Notes: generated by a model not told the origin, from the sequence alone. Positions 23,107-33,849 are shown, numbered from the stretch's first letter. The stretch is DNA of 64,000 bases from Sipunculus nudus (GCA_026874595.1 CM049317.1:47082401-47146400), one strand, 5' to 3'. Numbers and translations: made by a program.

Positions 23107-24395
23107 ATGGCAGATTTTAAACCTGAGACATTTTTGACGATCCCGGCCCTGATCATCTTGAACAGTTGATAAAGGAACAGTTGTCGCGTTTGGGACAAAA
23201 CAGTGAAAAAAGCTTTGAGAAAGCCTGATGTCATTGCTAAAAGCATGCAAGTTCTTGTTAGCAAAGGATTAATTGAAAAGAGTGAAGTTTGAACATAAAA
23301 AAAATGACAGCCTTTCTATGCAATTAGAATTTAAAAAGTTTGAAATGCAACATGAGCTAGCATTAAAACAGTTTATATTAGAAAAACAAAGAGAAGAGAG
23401 GGAAGAACATGAAAGGTTAGAAAGAGAAAGATTAGAAACAGAAAAAGAAATTGAGTTAAAACGACTGGAGTTAGAAAAACTTAAACTAGAACAAAGTCTA
23501 CGTGCTGCCCCAACTCACAGTTTTGATATTAAACTTGTCCAGCCTTTTCAAGAAAAAGAGGTTGATAAATATTTCTTACACTTTGAGAAAGTAGCTGAAA
23601 ATTTAAAATAGCCTAAGGAAAACTGGACTATGCTGTTACAAAGTGTATTGACTGGCAAGGCCAGAGAAATTTATACAGAGCTTTCAGTAGAAGCTGCTGC
23701 TAAGTATGACCTGGTCAAACGGTTAATCCTGAAAGGTTATGAGTTAGTTCCGGAGGCTTGCCGCCAGAAATTCAGAAATTCGGAAAAGCACAAAGAACAG
23801 ACCTACGTCGTTTTTTCTAGGACAAAAGAGCAGTTGTTTGATCGCTGGTGTAGTTCTAAAAATGTAATGAAAGATTATGGCAATTTGCGCCAGTTGATTT
23901 TGCTTGAAGAATAAAAGCGGTGCATTAACGCAGATGTTAAAACTTTTCTTGATGAGAAAAGTCCTGAAACACTTGACATTGCTACATAATTAGCTGATGA
24001 TTATTCATTAACACACAAATTGTCCTTTACTAGCAAATCAAACCAGTCACTCACAAACAAGATTATAAATCAGTAAGGTCAAAAGAAGTTTAAAGCGCAG
24101 TCACCCAGTACTAGTAGTCCTGATAGTTCAGCAATGTCCATATTTAAACCTCAGTCCACGTCCACTGTGCCTGAATCCAACCAAGGCCAGTCATTTTCAA
24201 AGAAAATATGTAATTACTGCAAGAATCTAATAAAGAGTTTGATGCTACGGAGGCCCAAGTGCCGTCTTGATCCAAAGAAGAATCCGTAGATTGCGGGGTG
24301 AAAACCTCAGTTGATTCCTGCGAGGAATTTAATAAGGCTAGGTCCGTTCAAGACTCCTGCGAGGAGTATTCTTTAAATAAAAATAAATAAAACTA
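23107..24395 (+). pseudogene. gag: Decayed gag of Ty3/gypsy-like retrotransposon
   Basis: A start context MADFKPETF at 23,107 is followed by a gag-like polypeptide broken by several frameshifts (about 23,135-23,290) and in-frame stops, including a TAG at about 23,610. Recognisable parts are a Glu/Lys/Leu-rich coiled coil (about 23,320-23,500), then a SCAN/retrotransposon-gag-like helical domain (about 23,520-23,920, with LLQSVLTGKAREIYTELSVE at 23,632). Half of a CCHC zinc knuckle (CNYCK at about 24,210) is followed by material that no longer fits the second half. It would have encoded the structural protein of the intracellular particle. Protease, RT and RNase H do not follow: the reading ends at an inversion junction near 24,395. 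Confidence 0.8.
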
Positions 24396-24397
24396 GT

Positions 24398-24614
24398 TCA
24401 AAGGGACTGAAACCCAAGGACTCTTGAAAGGATTCTCTGACAGCAAACAGCAATAGGTGGATTCCTTCATCCCAGTCTTTCTGTGTGTCATAGCAATAGG
24501 TCCTAATCATGTTTTTTAATGTCTGGTGAAAACTCTCGAGAGCGCCCTGACTTTAGGATGGTATGGCGAAGAGCTGTACTGTTTTATACCTAGCTCAAGC
24601 ATAACTTGTTGGAA
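24398..24614 (-). pseudogene. Integrase C-terminal scrap, inverted relative to gag
   Basis: On the minus strand, directly abutting the truncated LTR, the frame reads QQVMLELGIKQYSSSPYHP. This is the conserved region of the retroviral-type integrase catalytic core just before its last acidic residue. Degenerate downstream sequence continues with several frameshifts to about 24,400. The rest of pol is missing on both sides. Because an LTR normally precedes gag, not integrase, the LTR-integrase junction at 24,614/24,615 marks a deletion. The opposite orientation to the adjacent gag marks an inversion. Confidence 0.8.
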
Positions 24615-25776
24615 TAACAAATAACTATAATTTATTCTTAAAACAACCCTAACATTACAATACACTAAATCAATACAATTACATAGTATAACAGCAGTAT
24701 AACAACAAATCAATACAATCACACAATATAAACAAAGTGCACAGTACCTGGATACCACCACTGTCACAGAGATAAGTCCTTTAAAATGTATAAGCCGGAC
24801 GAACAGTTCACACAAATTCTCTCATAGAAAAACAGTCCAATTTAAAGCTCTTGTAACAATCCCGAAAGTAAACTGAAGACCAAATAAGATTCGTCACAAA
24901 TTCAGAAGAAAATCTGAAGAAAATCTATAATTGCCGCACTTATCGAAATAGGTACCACAAACTGACATACACGCTTCTATGTCCGCTGGAATATTCTCTC
25001 ACCTCTCTCTCGGCTCTAAAACACAGCCCCTATTTATAACTTTTCACCTCCAGCCGAGAACCTTCCATTGTTCGAACATTGTAAGGAATCAAACACAGTA
25101 CACACGTTCAATGAACATACCAGAACAACGAATGCCGTGTCTCAACATATTAGAGTTCACACGTGAGCTCGCCCGGGCTCGGCCAGGCGAGGCAGCCACA
25201 ACATGAGTTACGCTAGTGTAACACAACAAAAAGACAGCTGTAAGTACACACGTTTAAAGAACATACTAGAACAAAGAACGCTGTGTATCTAGGGTTCAAC
25301 CAATGTGGATTAAACTGAGCCTGTACCATCCGGCAAGGCGAGGCCGCTACAACATGAGCTAGGCGTGGCACACAAACCAAATGCCAACATCACATGGAAC
25401 ATCCATGTGCACAATAAAAAGGGCACCTGTTACAATATATATAAGGGTTATAGCCACGGCGGTCGCGCCGTTCGGGGGTAGCCGGGACGGTGTTCTGCCG
25501 GCTGGCACAAAGCTTACATTTGCAACCCATCGACTGGCACAAAAGATATTAAAAATTGTCAAAAACATCTACCAGCAGTGAACCTTTGGTTAATTAATAA
25601 GAATGTTTACAAAATGAATCAATCGAGAGTCAAAATAACTTAAAATATTAAAGATAAAGATAAAGTTTTCATCTTTCGAAACCGAGTGGCCCTTGGACGC
25701 TCTGGCATGACCACCTCCGCTTGCTTCATCATTGTCCGTAAAATTAGCCAGGACTCAAATTTGTCAAGCTATAACC

Positions 25777-25850
<74 letters not shown>

Positions 25851-26294
25851 GATGGAGAGAAACAACACTGCAAATTCACTACAAACTGTTTCACGGGATG
25901 CGACCCGATCCTCAGGTGAATGTTGTAAGAATGAAGCTAACGGCATGGTTTTAAAAGCCGAGGCTTTACGAGATTACGAGATTATGCTTTGTGCGTATCG
26001 GGGAGAGCAAGTAAATGACTGACACTGATGCTATTGTTCTCTGGGGTTTTTTCGTGGTTTTATTATTTTATTATTTATCACAAAGATATTTTACCAGGAT
26101 GCCAATTCAGCACAGTATGTTGATTTTTAATAGGGTTGGGTCCAGTGAACATTTCAGTTGTATACACATATGCTATAAAAATACACTTATGCTATAAAAA
26201 TACACATAATATAAAAGGCAAACTAGAATACGGGTAGGCGAAAAGCAACTACGTGTATCCGCCGAAATCAGAGTGGGATGGGTGAAGTGAGGCA
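24615..26294 (-). repeat. Right arm of large inverted duplication
   Basis: Reverse-complement counterpart of 21,009-22,802. It holds the LTR from its TG end (25,434) down to 24,615, with the TATA box and polyadenylation signal conserved, then the same non-LTR flank to TGCCTCACTTCACCC at 26,294. Sharing of the LTR's 5' flank shows the arms arose by segmental inverted duplication and not by two independent insertions. It has two U3 repeat units where the left arm has three. Confidence 0.93.
25781..25846. repeat. (TA)n microsatellite within the right arm
   Basis: 66 bases of TA. The homologous tract in the left arm (21,519-21,558) is 40 bases, a direct record of slippage since the duplication. 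Confidence 0.95.
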
Positions 26295-26370
26295 TGGATT
26301 GAGTGGCAGGGGGAAACAGAGTGAGGTGTGTTGCACATTAGCATGGTATCTGCAGCCGAAATGTGTATTT

Positions 26371-27240
26371 AGGTTGCGCCACCTACCACAAAATCTAGAA
26401 AGCTGTCCAAGTTGTATATATATGCAACATTTTAGGCAGATAAGTCAAACCACTACTTGTATATGAGTGATTTTATCCCACAGCAGACAAACAGAAGGAC
26501 ACTGTGCAAAAATGGTGGCAGGTGTTGCCACCAATTTTGTGTATGATTAAGAGCTATGTGAGATCTATACATATGCAAAATTTCAGGGGGATATGTCAAA
26601 CCAGTCCTGAGATATAAGCCTGAATGTCTGCAGCGTTAACATAAATGTAGGTGGCACCACCTGCCACAAAATCGAGATAGCTATCCAAGATGTATAGACA
26701 TGCAAAATTTTAGACAGATATGTCAAACCAAGATATGAGTAATTTTATCCCACGGCAGACAAACAGATGGACGCTGTGCAAATATGATTGCAGGTGGCGC
26801 CACCAGTATTGCGTATGATAAAGAGCTATGTGAGGTTTTAAGCAAAACTTTGGCCCAATCGGTCAAGCGGTTCCCGAGATATGAGCTTGGATGTGTTCAG
26901 CATTCACGTGAATGCAGGTGGCGCCACCTGTAATAAAATCAAGAAAGCGGTCCAGGATGTATACACATGCAAAATATCAGGTGTATAAGTTAAACCAATA
27001 CAGAGATATGATTTTTTCCTCAAGGCAGATGAACAGATCGACGCTGTGCAAAAATGGTTGCAGGTGGCGCCACCATTTTAGGGTATGTTATAGGCTTTCC
27101 AAGGGCTACATTTGTGCAAAATATTTAGCCTGATCGGTCAAAAGGTTTTCGAGATATGTGGGTTTATGTGTAGAAACAGACGCACAAATGGACGCTGGGC
27201 AGAGAGGAGAGGTCAGAGGTCAACCAAAATTGAGGGCGCA
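26371..27240 (+). repeat. Alternating A/B tandem repeat with GGTGGCGCCACC palindromes
   Basis: Six imperfect units are delimited by palindromes at 26,371, 26,521, 26,650, 26,793, 26,917 and 27,063. Spacing alternates long-short (150, 129, 143, 124, 146). Long A units carry CACAAAATC..AGAAAGC, GCAGACAAACAGA and GCTGTGCAAA. Short B units carry AAGAGCTATGTGAG, GCAAAATTTCAG and CCGAGATATGAGC. The real unit is thus an A+B dimer of about 275 bases repeated three times. A related palindrome lies at 29,015-29,026. The best copy, CAGGTGGCGCCACCTG at 26,915-26,930, is a perfect 16-bp palindrome. Confidence 0.85.
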
Positions 27241-27350
27241 GCAGTTCACATGTGACCCGATCATAATTCCGCCCAGTGGATTACGGAGGAGTTCTCCGGA
27301 AACCTAAGCGGCGGCGGCGGAGACGGCGGCGGCGGCGTCCGACTGAAAAC
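27241..27350 (+). repeat. Terminal part of the A/B repeat with (GGC)n
   Basis: CCGCCCAGTGGATTACGGAGG leads into a GGC/GGA triplet tract (about 27,308-27,337), then GTCCGACTGAAAACATAGTATTCG and CTGTTTTGGCGG. This combination follows similar repeats in other lophotrochozoan sequences as I recall them, so I treat it as the end of the repeat and not as a gene. Confidence 0.45.
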
Positions 27351-27500
27351 ATAGTATTCGCAAAACTCTGTTTTGGCGGATAGAATACACTACACTCATA
27401 ACAAGTGGACTCGACTGAACAAACTCACCATGATGTAGTGGCAACGCGATGTCCCTCAACACTGCATGGTAGTGAGGGAACGGCTACCTGAACAGGTAAG
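27351..27500 (+). other. Possible non-coding first exon ending in a consensus donor
   Basis: The sequence ends GAACAG|GTAAGT at about 27,498, a perfect splice donor. It is downstream of a GC-rich triplet tract but has no long open frame (ATGATGTAG stops at once). It could be a 5'-UTR or lncRNA exon, or a chance match. No partner exon is identified. Confidence 0.15.
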
Positions 27501-27723
27501 TCTGCCCAGCGGATCCTCGTGAGGGATGGGTGTGCGAGCACGTTGAATATTTGTATGAATGCTAGGTTTTAAAACATTTCAAAGTGATTTTTATTATGGT
27601 GGCACTTGGAGAGATATATTTACTAGTAGTTTATGAGTGCTGAACGAATCCAACAGTGCTTTGACGATTGAGATAGCATGAAAACATTTTAATGTGTACC
27701 TGGCCATTTTGAATATAAATTCT

Positions 27724-27843
27724 GTATATATTTATAATATATATATATGTGTGTGTATATATATATATATATACATGTATATATAAATATATACAGAAAC
27801 CGACGGTAGTGATTCAGATTCATCACATACCTTAACATATATA

Positions 27844-27893
<50 letters not shown>
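27724..27893. repeat. (TA)n microsatellites on both sides of a transposon end
   Basis: TA tracts with GT and CA interruptions occupy 27,724-27,794 and 27,836-27,893. Between them (27,796-27,835) lies a 40-bp match to the right terminal inverted repeat of the element at 41,843-42,313. Confidence 0.9.
27796..27835 (+). mobile_element. Isolated terminal inverted repeat of the 41.8-kb foldback family
   Basis: The sequence starting GAAACCGACGGTAGTGATTC and ending CATACCTTAA matches 42,270-42,307 with few changes. Nothing else of the element remains. The terminal end abuts (TA)n, as does the left end of the full element. Confidence 0.75.
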
Positions 27894-27894
<1 letters not shown>

Positions 27895-28059
27895 AACATT
27901 GATTGTCCAAACAATATGATGAAACATTTTTGTTTCAATATGATTTTCTAAGACTATTTGTCTCCTGATGAATTGATTCTATTCTATTCTATGCGTGTGT
28001 GTGTGTCCTGTACTCAGTTTGAAGAAAATCTGTCTTCCGTAACTGGATACCTCATCCAT

Positions 28060-28745
28060 AAACTATTTTGTGAATTGTTGGGCACTGTGACCTTGACCTT
28101 TGACCTAGTAACTACAAAATCATAAGAAACCTTCCCCTATTGGCAGGTGCACCTGGTAGACGGAAGGTTTGGGATGAAAAGTTTGGCTTAAAATGTATCC
28201 ATTATCTTTTTAAAGGACTGGGTCCTGTGACCTTTACCTTTGACCCCATGACCCCAAAATCAATAAGATTCTAACATTATTGGTTGGTCCAAGGAGTTTA
28301 TAGTTCCAATAAACTCCTTGGTTGGTCATATATAAATCAAGTTTGAACCAATATGTCAATCTAAACATGAGTTATCATCCGGAAACAAATATGCTGACAG
28401 ATGGCCCCTGTGACCTTCACCTCTGACCTTGTGACCCCAAAATCAATCAGTTTCTTCCCCTATTAGCAGGTCAGCTATATGTTCAAGATGTAAGGTTTGG
28501 GATGAAAAAGTTTAAGTTAAAATGCATCCACAACCTTTTTAAATAAGTATAGGTCCTGTGACAATAGAATTCTTGCGTTAGAGGTGGGCGATATATAAGT
28601 CAAATATGAAACCCTTATGTCAATCCAAACTGCAGTTATCATCAGGATACAAATTTGACGGAATACAGAAAGACGAACAGACGGACGGACAGGGTGATAA
28701 ATATAGGGCATCCGCTTATTCAAGCGGGGCCAAAATAAACCACAC
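28060..28745 (+). repeat. Three imperfect units with nuclear-receptor half-sites
   Basis: Units begin near 28,080, 28,215 and 28,395. Each carries CTGTGACCTTnACCTnTGACC followed by TGACCCCAAAATCAAT and, in two of them, AAGGTTTGGGATGAAAAG. The last part (28,640-28,745) has an ACGGACGGACAGGGTGATAAATA tract and a short CCGC/GCGG stem. This family is widespread in mollusc-like genomes to my knowledge. A 13-bp perfect inverted repeat at 28,289-28,301/28,309-28,321 sits inside. Confidence 0.75.
28088..28106 (-). promoter_or_regulatory. Perfect DR1-type nuclear-receptor motif (plus adjacent DR0)
   Basis: TGACCTTGACCTTTGACCT contains three half-sites. Read on the minus strand, bases 28,094-28,106 are AGGTCA-A-AGGTCA, the consensus direct repeat with one-base spacing bound by RXR/HNF4/PPAR-type receptors. 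Binding here is not shown. The motif is part of a dispersed repeat. Confidence 0.5.
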
Positions 28746-28849
28746 ATGGTTTCAGGATCCATTTGACAGCACATTTGCGTATCTGATAGTATCAATATAA
28801 TTTGACAGTCTCAAAATAAAAGAAAAAATGCATAAAAATAGAAAAAAAT

Positions 28850-29340
28850 AAAGATGGTGCCACTAGTCTTCAGGAACCGAAGAAACCAATCATAATCAAT
28901 AAACACATCGGATTGCAGGACTTAAGATGCAACCCTAGCTGAGATACTGACCTAATTGCTGTCATTTAATGGTCTCAAAAACAGAAAAAAAAATCATTTA
29001 ATAAAAAAAATACAGGTGGCGCCACCAGTTTTCGGGACCTGACAAAACTAGCCATGATCAATATTCAAGACAAGATTCATAGCAATCCATGTATTAATTA
29101 TCAAGTTACTGAACGTTTTGTATCAAATTTTTAATTATTCGGGGGGGGGGCCAATTTCATGTTTCCAAGGAGATTTTTCATTTACCTCCCTGGATCTCTT
29201 AGAAGTTTCTTGGTTCAACTGCTACGATTTGTGATCTGTAAACGGCCGGCCGAACGCCATGCAGGACTGCCGGGCAGACGGACGACGGATAAAGCGCCAT
29301 TCCTATACCGCAGTTGACCTTCAGTCAGCTGAGCCCAAAA
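28850..29340 (+). repeat. Duplicated GGTGCCAC/GGTGGCGCCACC repeat block
   Basis: GATGGTGCCACTAGTCTTC..GGAACCGAAGAAAC..ATCATAATCAATA (about 28,853) is paralleled about 160 bases on by CAGGTGGCGCCACCAGTTTTCGGGACC..ATGATCAATA (29,013). A G-tract at 29,140-29,150 and GACGGACGACGG at about 29,276 follow. This belongs to the same repeat class as 26,371-27,240. The 127-codon frame 29,259-29,642 shows no known family. Confidence 0.6.
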
Positions 29341-29666
29341 GAATGAGCAAACTGTCTTTAATTACACATGGTAATCTCAAATTTCTTATAAGAATGATAC
29401 TTGTAATGGACTTGGACTCGGTTTTCCAACGGCTCGGTCTTGAAGAAGGTGTCCTTATATTCGAACCTCAAGGACTCGGACTTGGACTCGTATTGCTTGG
29501 TCCACATATTTCTACACAATGTTCAACGGTGCGTCTTAACAGCTATTCACTGCAATCTAGGTGTTCAATCAGTGTTTTCTCCTCACTTAACCTTCATTTC
29601 TTGAGTTTTACTTGTATGCAATACTTACATCATGCTTCCTGAACCGTTATATTGCGGTACTTTGTA
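29341..29666. other. No gene recognised
   Basis: Contains two GGACTTGGACTCG motifs about 65 bases apart and otherwise ordinary AT-rich sequence. Confidence 0.5.
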
Positions 29667-29696
29667 ATATATATGTTTATAAATATATATATATAC

Positions 29697-29754
<58 letters not shown>
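29667..29754. repeat. (TA)n microsatellite
   Basis: About 88 bases of TA with short interruptions. Confidence 0.95.
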
Positions 29755-29756
<2 letters not shown>

Positions 29757-29869
29757 TTATTCGTACCAACATACAAATGGTGTAAATATAAAGAGTAAGG
29801 AGGTGCTATAGTAATAACTATATGACACAAGGAACCATTATCTATGTTACAGCATCGCAAGTAGACAGA

Positions 29870-30420
29870 TAGTTAATGATTTCTAATATATCATCATAAG
29901 AGCATCCATCTAATTCCATCTGACCGTCTCGACAATTTATCAGTTCTTTCAGAAACTGTACGTTATTTTTCACACTTATAAGTTTAGATTTAAAGTTATG
30001 CCTTTCCACTGTCTAATATTTGCTCGATTAATCGAGTACAGTCACTCTGCGCTCTCTGTGCAATGCAATTTACAACATAATTCTTCCTACAGGACATATT
30101 TGCATACATTTTAACAACCGTTTTTGGAGTATATCAGTTATTGGTTCAAAGCCACTGATCCCGTACACAATATCTGTATGTGAATTTCTATGAAGACCCC
30201 ATACTCTACGTATAGGCATTCTGGACATTGTGAACATACGTTTAATTGACTTGTTATTAAGACACCACGTTTTACAAAAAAATGTGGAATGGTACATTCA
30301 ACGAAACAGATGAAAGAGTTCCAATGACGCTAGCCTTTTAAAATTGCCATTCCATAAAAATCAACTGAATTCATAACCGAATAGAATTTGCAGTGACTCG
30401 TGTCTTATACTATTTTTTTT
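29870..30420 (-). mobile_element. Non-LTR retrotransposon C-terminal fragment
   Basis: The minus-strand frame 30,297-30,070 reads WCLNNKSIKRMFTMSRMPIR then RVWGLHRNSHTDIVYGISGF and IL.KRLLKCM. This is the style of the C-terminal region of LINE reverse transcriptases: a Lys/Arg-rich stretch followed by 'R-ToR-G-pxxThTdiv' and 'xPxxxxLxKRxLKF'. Weak extensions in other frames run from about 30,420 down to 29,870. The RT active site and endonuclease are absent. The family cannot be fixed from so short a piece, and the assignment is by resemblance only. Confidence 0.5.
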
Positions 30421-32139
30421 AGATAAAAACTAATTAGAAAGAATGTTTGGGAGGTGCAGAAGGACCTATCTTGGCTAGTGATATTCTATACAGCGCTTGC
30501 GGTTGTGTTTTGGATTGCCCCTCGAGCTGTATCGACCATGTAAATTAAGCTTGTAGGCATGCGAGCCTCATTAAGCATGATATCAAAACACAAAACACAA
30601 AATTTTACCTCTTGATAGACGTTGACCAACATGTTTCTAATTGTAAACGATAGATGGCGTAACGACACCCTGTCAAAGCCCACTGTAATTTCCGATGAGG
30701 GCGGGGTCATTCCCAGAGCGTTCCTCCGGCATCTACTTGAAAGATACGGGTCTGATGGCCGTCAAACTAGCTAAGCAGATATTTACCCACCTTGAGGCTA
30801 TCATCGGAATACTTTCCTTTCGTATTTCCCTGCCCTTATCAAATCCTAGCCTAGCAAAAATTTCGAAACCGCTCAAGGAGGCTTTCATTTTTCGTACAGA
30901 CTAAAACCCGGATCATGCAGCTAGTTTAACTAAAATAATTTGACTGAATAATCAATTTGTCTTTTTTGACTTTGGAAAATAGTTAAAATATAATAATAAA
31001 AGTGTTATTATCACAAGTGTAGCATTGTTTAGAATCTAAAGATTTGCTAAATAAGGAATTTTTACTCAGTTGGCTTGTTATTAGGCCACTCCCTGTAATA
31101 TTTTAGTCCAGGCTTGAATGAAGTTTGGTTGAGGAGTACACAACTAACAACGATAACTGCTTTCTATTTTCACCTTCTATCCATGAGTGGACTAGATCCA
31201 AAGTAAGGCTTCTCGTGTGATTGAACGATTAAATGATCTTTTGCATATACCGATCAATGGAGGAGGATACATACGACTTTCGATGGATCTGCCAAGAATT
31301 AACTTTATAATCGGTAGCTTTGACAGTCATTTCGATCAGTACATCACAGCGTCTACGTTTGTAACACCCTTACAGGCGCGTAATTTTAGGGACGCAGTTT
31401 CCTTTCGCAATGTGTAGGCCGGGGGGGGGGGGTTGACCCCCACGTCCTCACTCACACATATATGCCATTGTAAAGGGATATACAGCATTAAACACCCTCA
31501 CCAACACATTTTCTCAATATAACGTTACAATAATAATATTTATATTCTCAGTTCTGGTGGGGTAAAAAATATTTGCAGGGAATCGCGACTGTCTGGTGTG
31601 GGTAAAGGCTGCAGGGGTTGGGGCTGGGCGTGTCCCCCTAGTGTGGTGTTTTTTTTTTTTAAATTGTTGATAAAAAGTTAAGGAATAATACCGGGAATAA
31701 TAACAGCGGGTTATATCGGTTCAGAAACGAACAAGAAGTAAAAAGTTTAAAACGCTGTCCCTTAAAATGCTAATCCATTAAGCCTGCATGATTTTCCCCA
31801 AACCTTTATTGGCTGAGTACCACTGTGTCATGGAAGGGTTGGGATCGTTTGATATTATCAGTGATATTACTATTCAATTAAATTCTGATACACTGCATTT
31901 CATTGATAATTGAGTTTTGCGACACTGTGACACCTTTTTGCTAACAACTTGTATATTTTATTAATTTGTAGTTACAGCCTACATTACTGTAAAATTTCAT
32001 TCATTGAAATAGCAAAAAGTCCGGGGGGGCATTGTTATGTCTCCCTTGGTTGAAAAGGTGGGGAGTTGCCCGCCTCACCCTGTCCCCACCAAAATGCGCC
32101 CATGATAAATTTTACGGAATCTTTTGTCATTAATTAGCG
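30421..32139. other. No gene recognised; G-tracts present
   Basis: Includes a moderately GC-rich stretch at 30,640-30,900 without known protein similarity and a run of twelve G at about 31,410. A GGGGTTGGGGCTGGGCGTG patch lies near 31,614. Open frames (30,486-30,710 minus; 31,217-31,417 plus) match no family I know. Confidence 0.5.
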
Positions 32140-32650
32140 ATAATTGCCTCCGCCAGGAGGGTTTGCGTTTACTACCGTTCGTGTGTGTGCTTTTGTGTGT
32201 GTGTCTTTGTGTGTGTGCTTGTGTGTGTCTTTGTGTGTGTGCTTGTGTGTGTGTGTGTGTCTTTGTGTGTGTGCTTGTGTGTGTGTGTCTTTGTGTGTGT
32301 TTTGTTCACAACATAACTCACGCAATCATAAACGGAATCCCAAAATAAATCCAGGGCACATCGGGAAATGGGCCACTGAAGAAAAGATTAGATCTCAGTA
32401 TCGATCCGGCTCATGATCCGGATCCAAGAAGGACTTCTAGGAACATGCACAAATGTGGAGTCACATATGCCCGATTGAACATAGACAAATTGGCCGAATG
32501 AGTGAATGCAAATATTAGTTTGGGGAACTAAGGCACCAATAAACCTTGGAATATGGGCCAATCAGTGAATGAAAACACGGGCTGCGGAGAACCCTATATT
32601 TACGACCGCCCACGTGGCGGAGGCCTGCATTCCTAAGGATGCATATTTCT
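32140..32650 (+). mobile_element. MITE-like repeat with GCCTCCGCC ends and (GT)n core
   Basis: The left end GCCTCCGCCAGGAGGGTTTGCG and the right end ACGTGGCGGAGGCCTGCATTCC carry inverted CCTCCGCC/GGCGGAGG motifs. Inside, a TTTGTGTGTGTGC-type tract (32,178-32,302) is followed by TTCACAACATAACTCACGCAATC and ATCCGGCTCATGATCCGGATCC. This order is the same as in a MITE-like repeat I know from many invertebrate genomes. No transposase is encoded. The (GT)n region produces the Cys/Val-rich frames. Confidence 0.65.
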
Positions 32651-33844
32651 AGTTATCAAAGTTTGCATTATTTAATAATAGCTACACAAGACGAAGTATT
32701 AACAAAGGCTGAAAATTGATTGTAGAAATCGACTTCCATGGCCCCGGGTCAGAGCATAGGTATCAAAGTTCAATTAACAGCCAAGGAGCAGTGTATCGTT
32801 CCACGTTCGACCCCACCAAGGGCGAGCGCTCCGCAGGCTTAATGGAAGGGCTGTATCCCACAACCGTGTATCACTCACAAATTAGAGTGTCCTTGTGGTT
32901 CCTCTGTATTATTACCCACAAATAAGGACGAATTCTTATACAGGTCCGCAGGTGCGGGAGACACTATGATAGTAAATAAAACAAGAATTGTATGTAACCT
33001 AGTCCAAAAACGAAATGAAACTCTGCCAGATGTACAAAATAAGGTTAAGAATTAAATAACTCCGCTATAAAAAAGAAGGCAGTGACTAGCTCCACCAGAA
33101 ACATTCTTAGAAAAAAAGGAAAAAATCAGCTATAGAACAATTTCTTTTTTTTTATCTATCTATTTTATATATTTTTTTCATGTTTCAATTTTCATAACAC
33201 TGAATTTTTCACAGCATCCTTACCTTGGTAAACGTTCAAATAAGCAAACGAGACATGATAAACAAGACGTGCATTATCATAGTATAGATAACCTTATGGA
33301 CATGTGAACCGCTGTCATTACATTATTATGCATCCTGCTGTATGTTGCTTTAAATCAATCTGATTTTCCTTCCATAAAAATGGTGAATTACTTGAATTTT
33401 GTAACCTATATCATTTTTATATATAGTAAAAAAAAGCCCTTTGTTCCCTAGCTGGTTGATTTAATCTGTTTGAAATATAATATATTTCCTTCCCTTTGAA
33501 ATATGTGACAAAACCGGACTATTTCATGGAGTAAATTAGGTTTGTTACACAGGTCCTGTAGCTCTGTTTTTGTGACCACTCTTCTAATTAATGTAAGCCA
33601 GGAATAATGTTACTGATTATGTAGGGCTTTCGGCAGATACAGGTACCGTTACACTGAATACAAATACAGCTAGATGTTTGGACACTGCATTTGCTATACT
33701 ATGACAATATGGCCACGTGGGTCTGCAACAGACAGAGCTTAGCCTACATTTTTCGGGCCTACAATGTGCCCCCCCCCCCAGATTACCTTATTAATGGATA
33801 ATACTGCAGATAATTTTTAGCTGCACATACATAGCCGTAAACAC
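32651..33844. other. No gene recognised
   Basis: AT-rich DNA with a C-tract at about 33,770. No coding or repeat features that I can support. Confidence 0.55.
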
Positions 33845-33849
33845 AAGAC

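Noticed and set aside
21009..26294. Ordinary intact LTR retrotransposon
   Set aside because: The two LTR-bearing blocks are inverted and not direct, and share sequence outside the LTR. Pol is almost entirely missing.
21009..26294. DNA transposon with 1.7-kb terminal inverted repeats
   Set aside because: No target duplication is visible at the outer ends, and the arms contain an LTR with PBS. Segmental inverted duplication explains more.
32124..32416. Cys/Val-rich small secreted protein
   Set aside because: Translation of a (GT)n tract inside a MITE.
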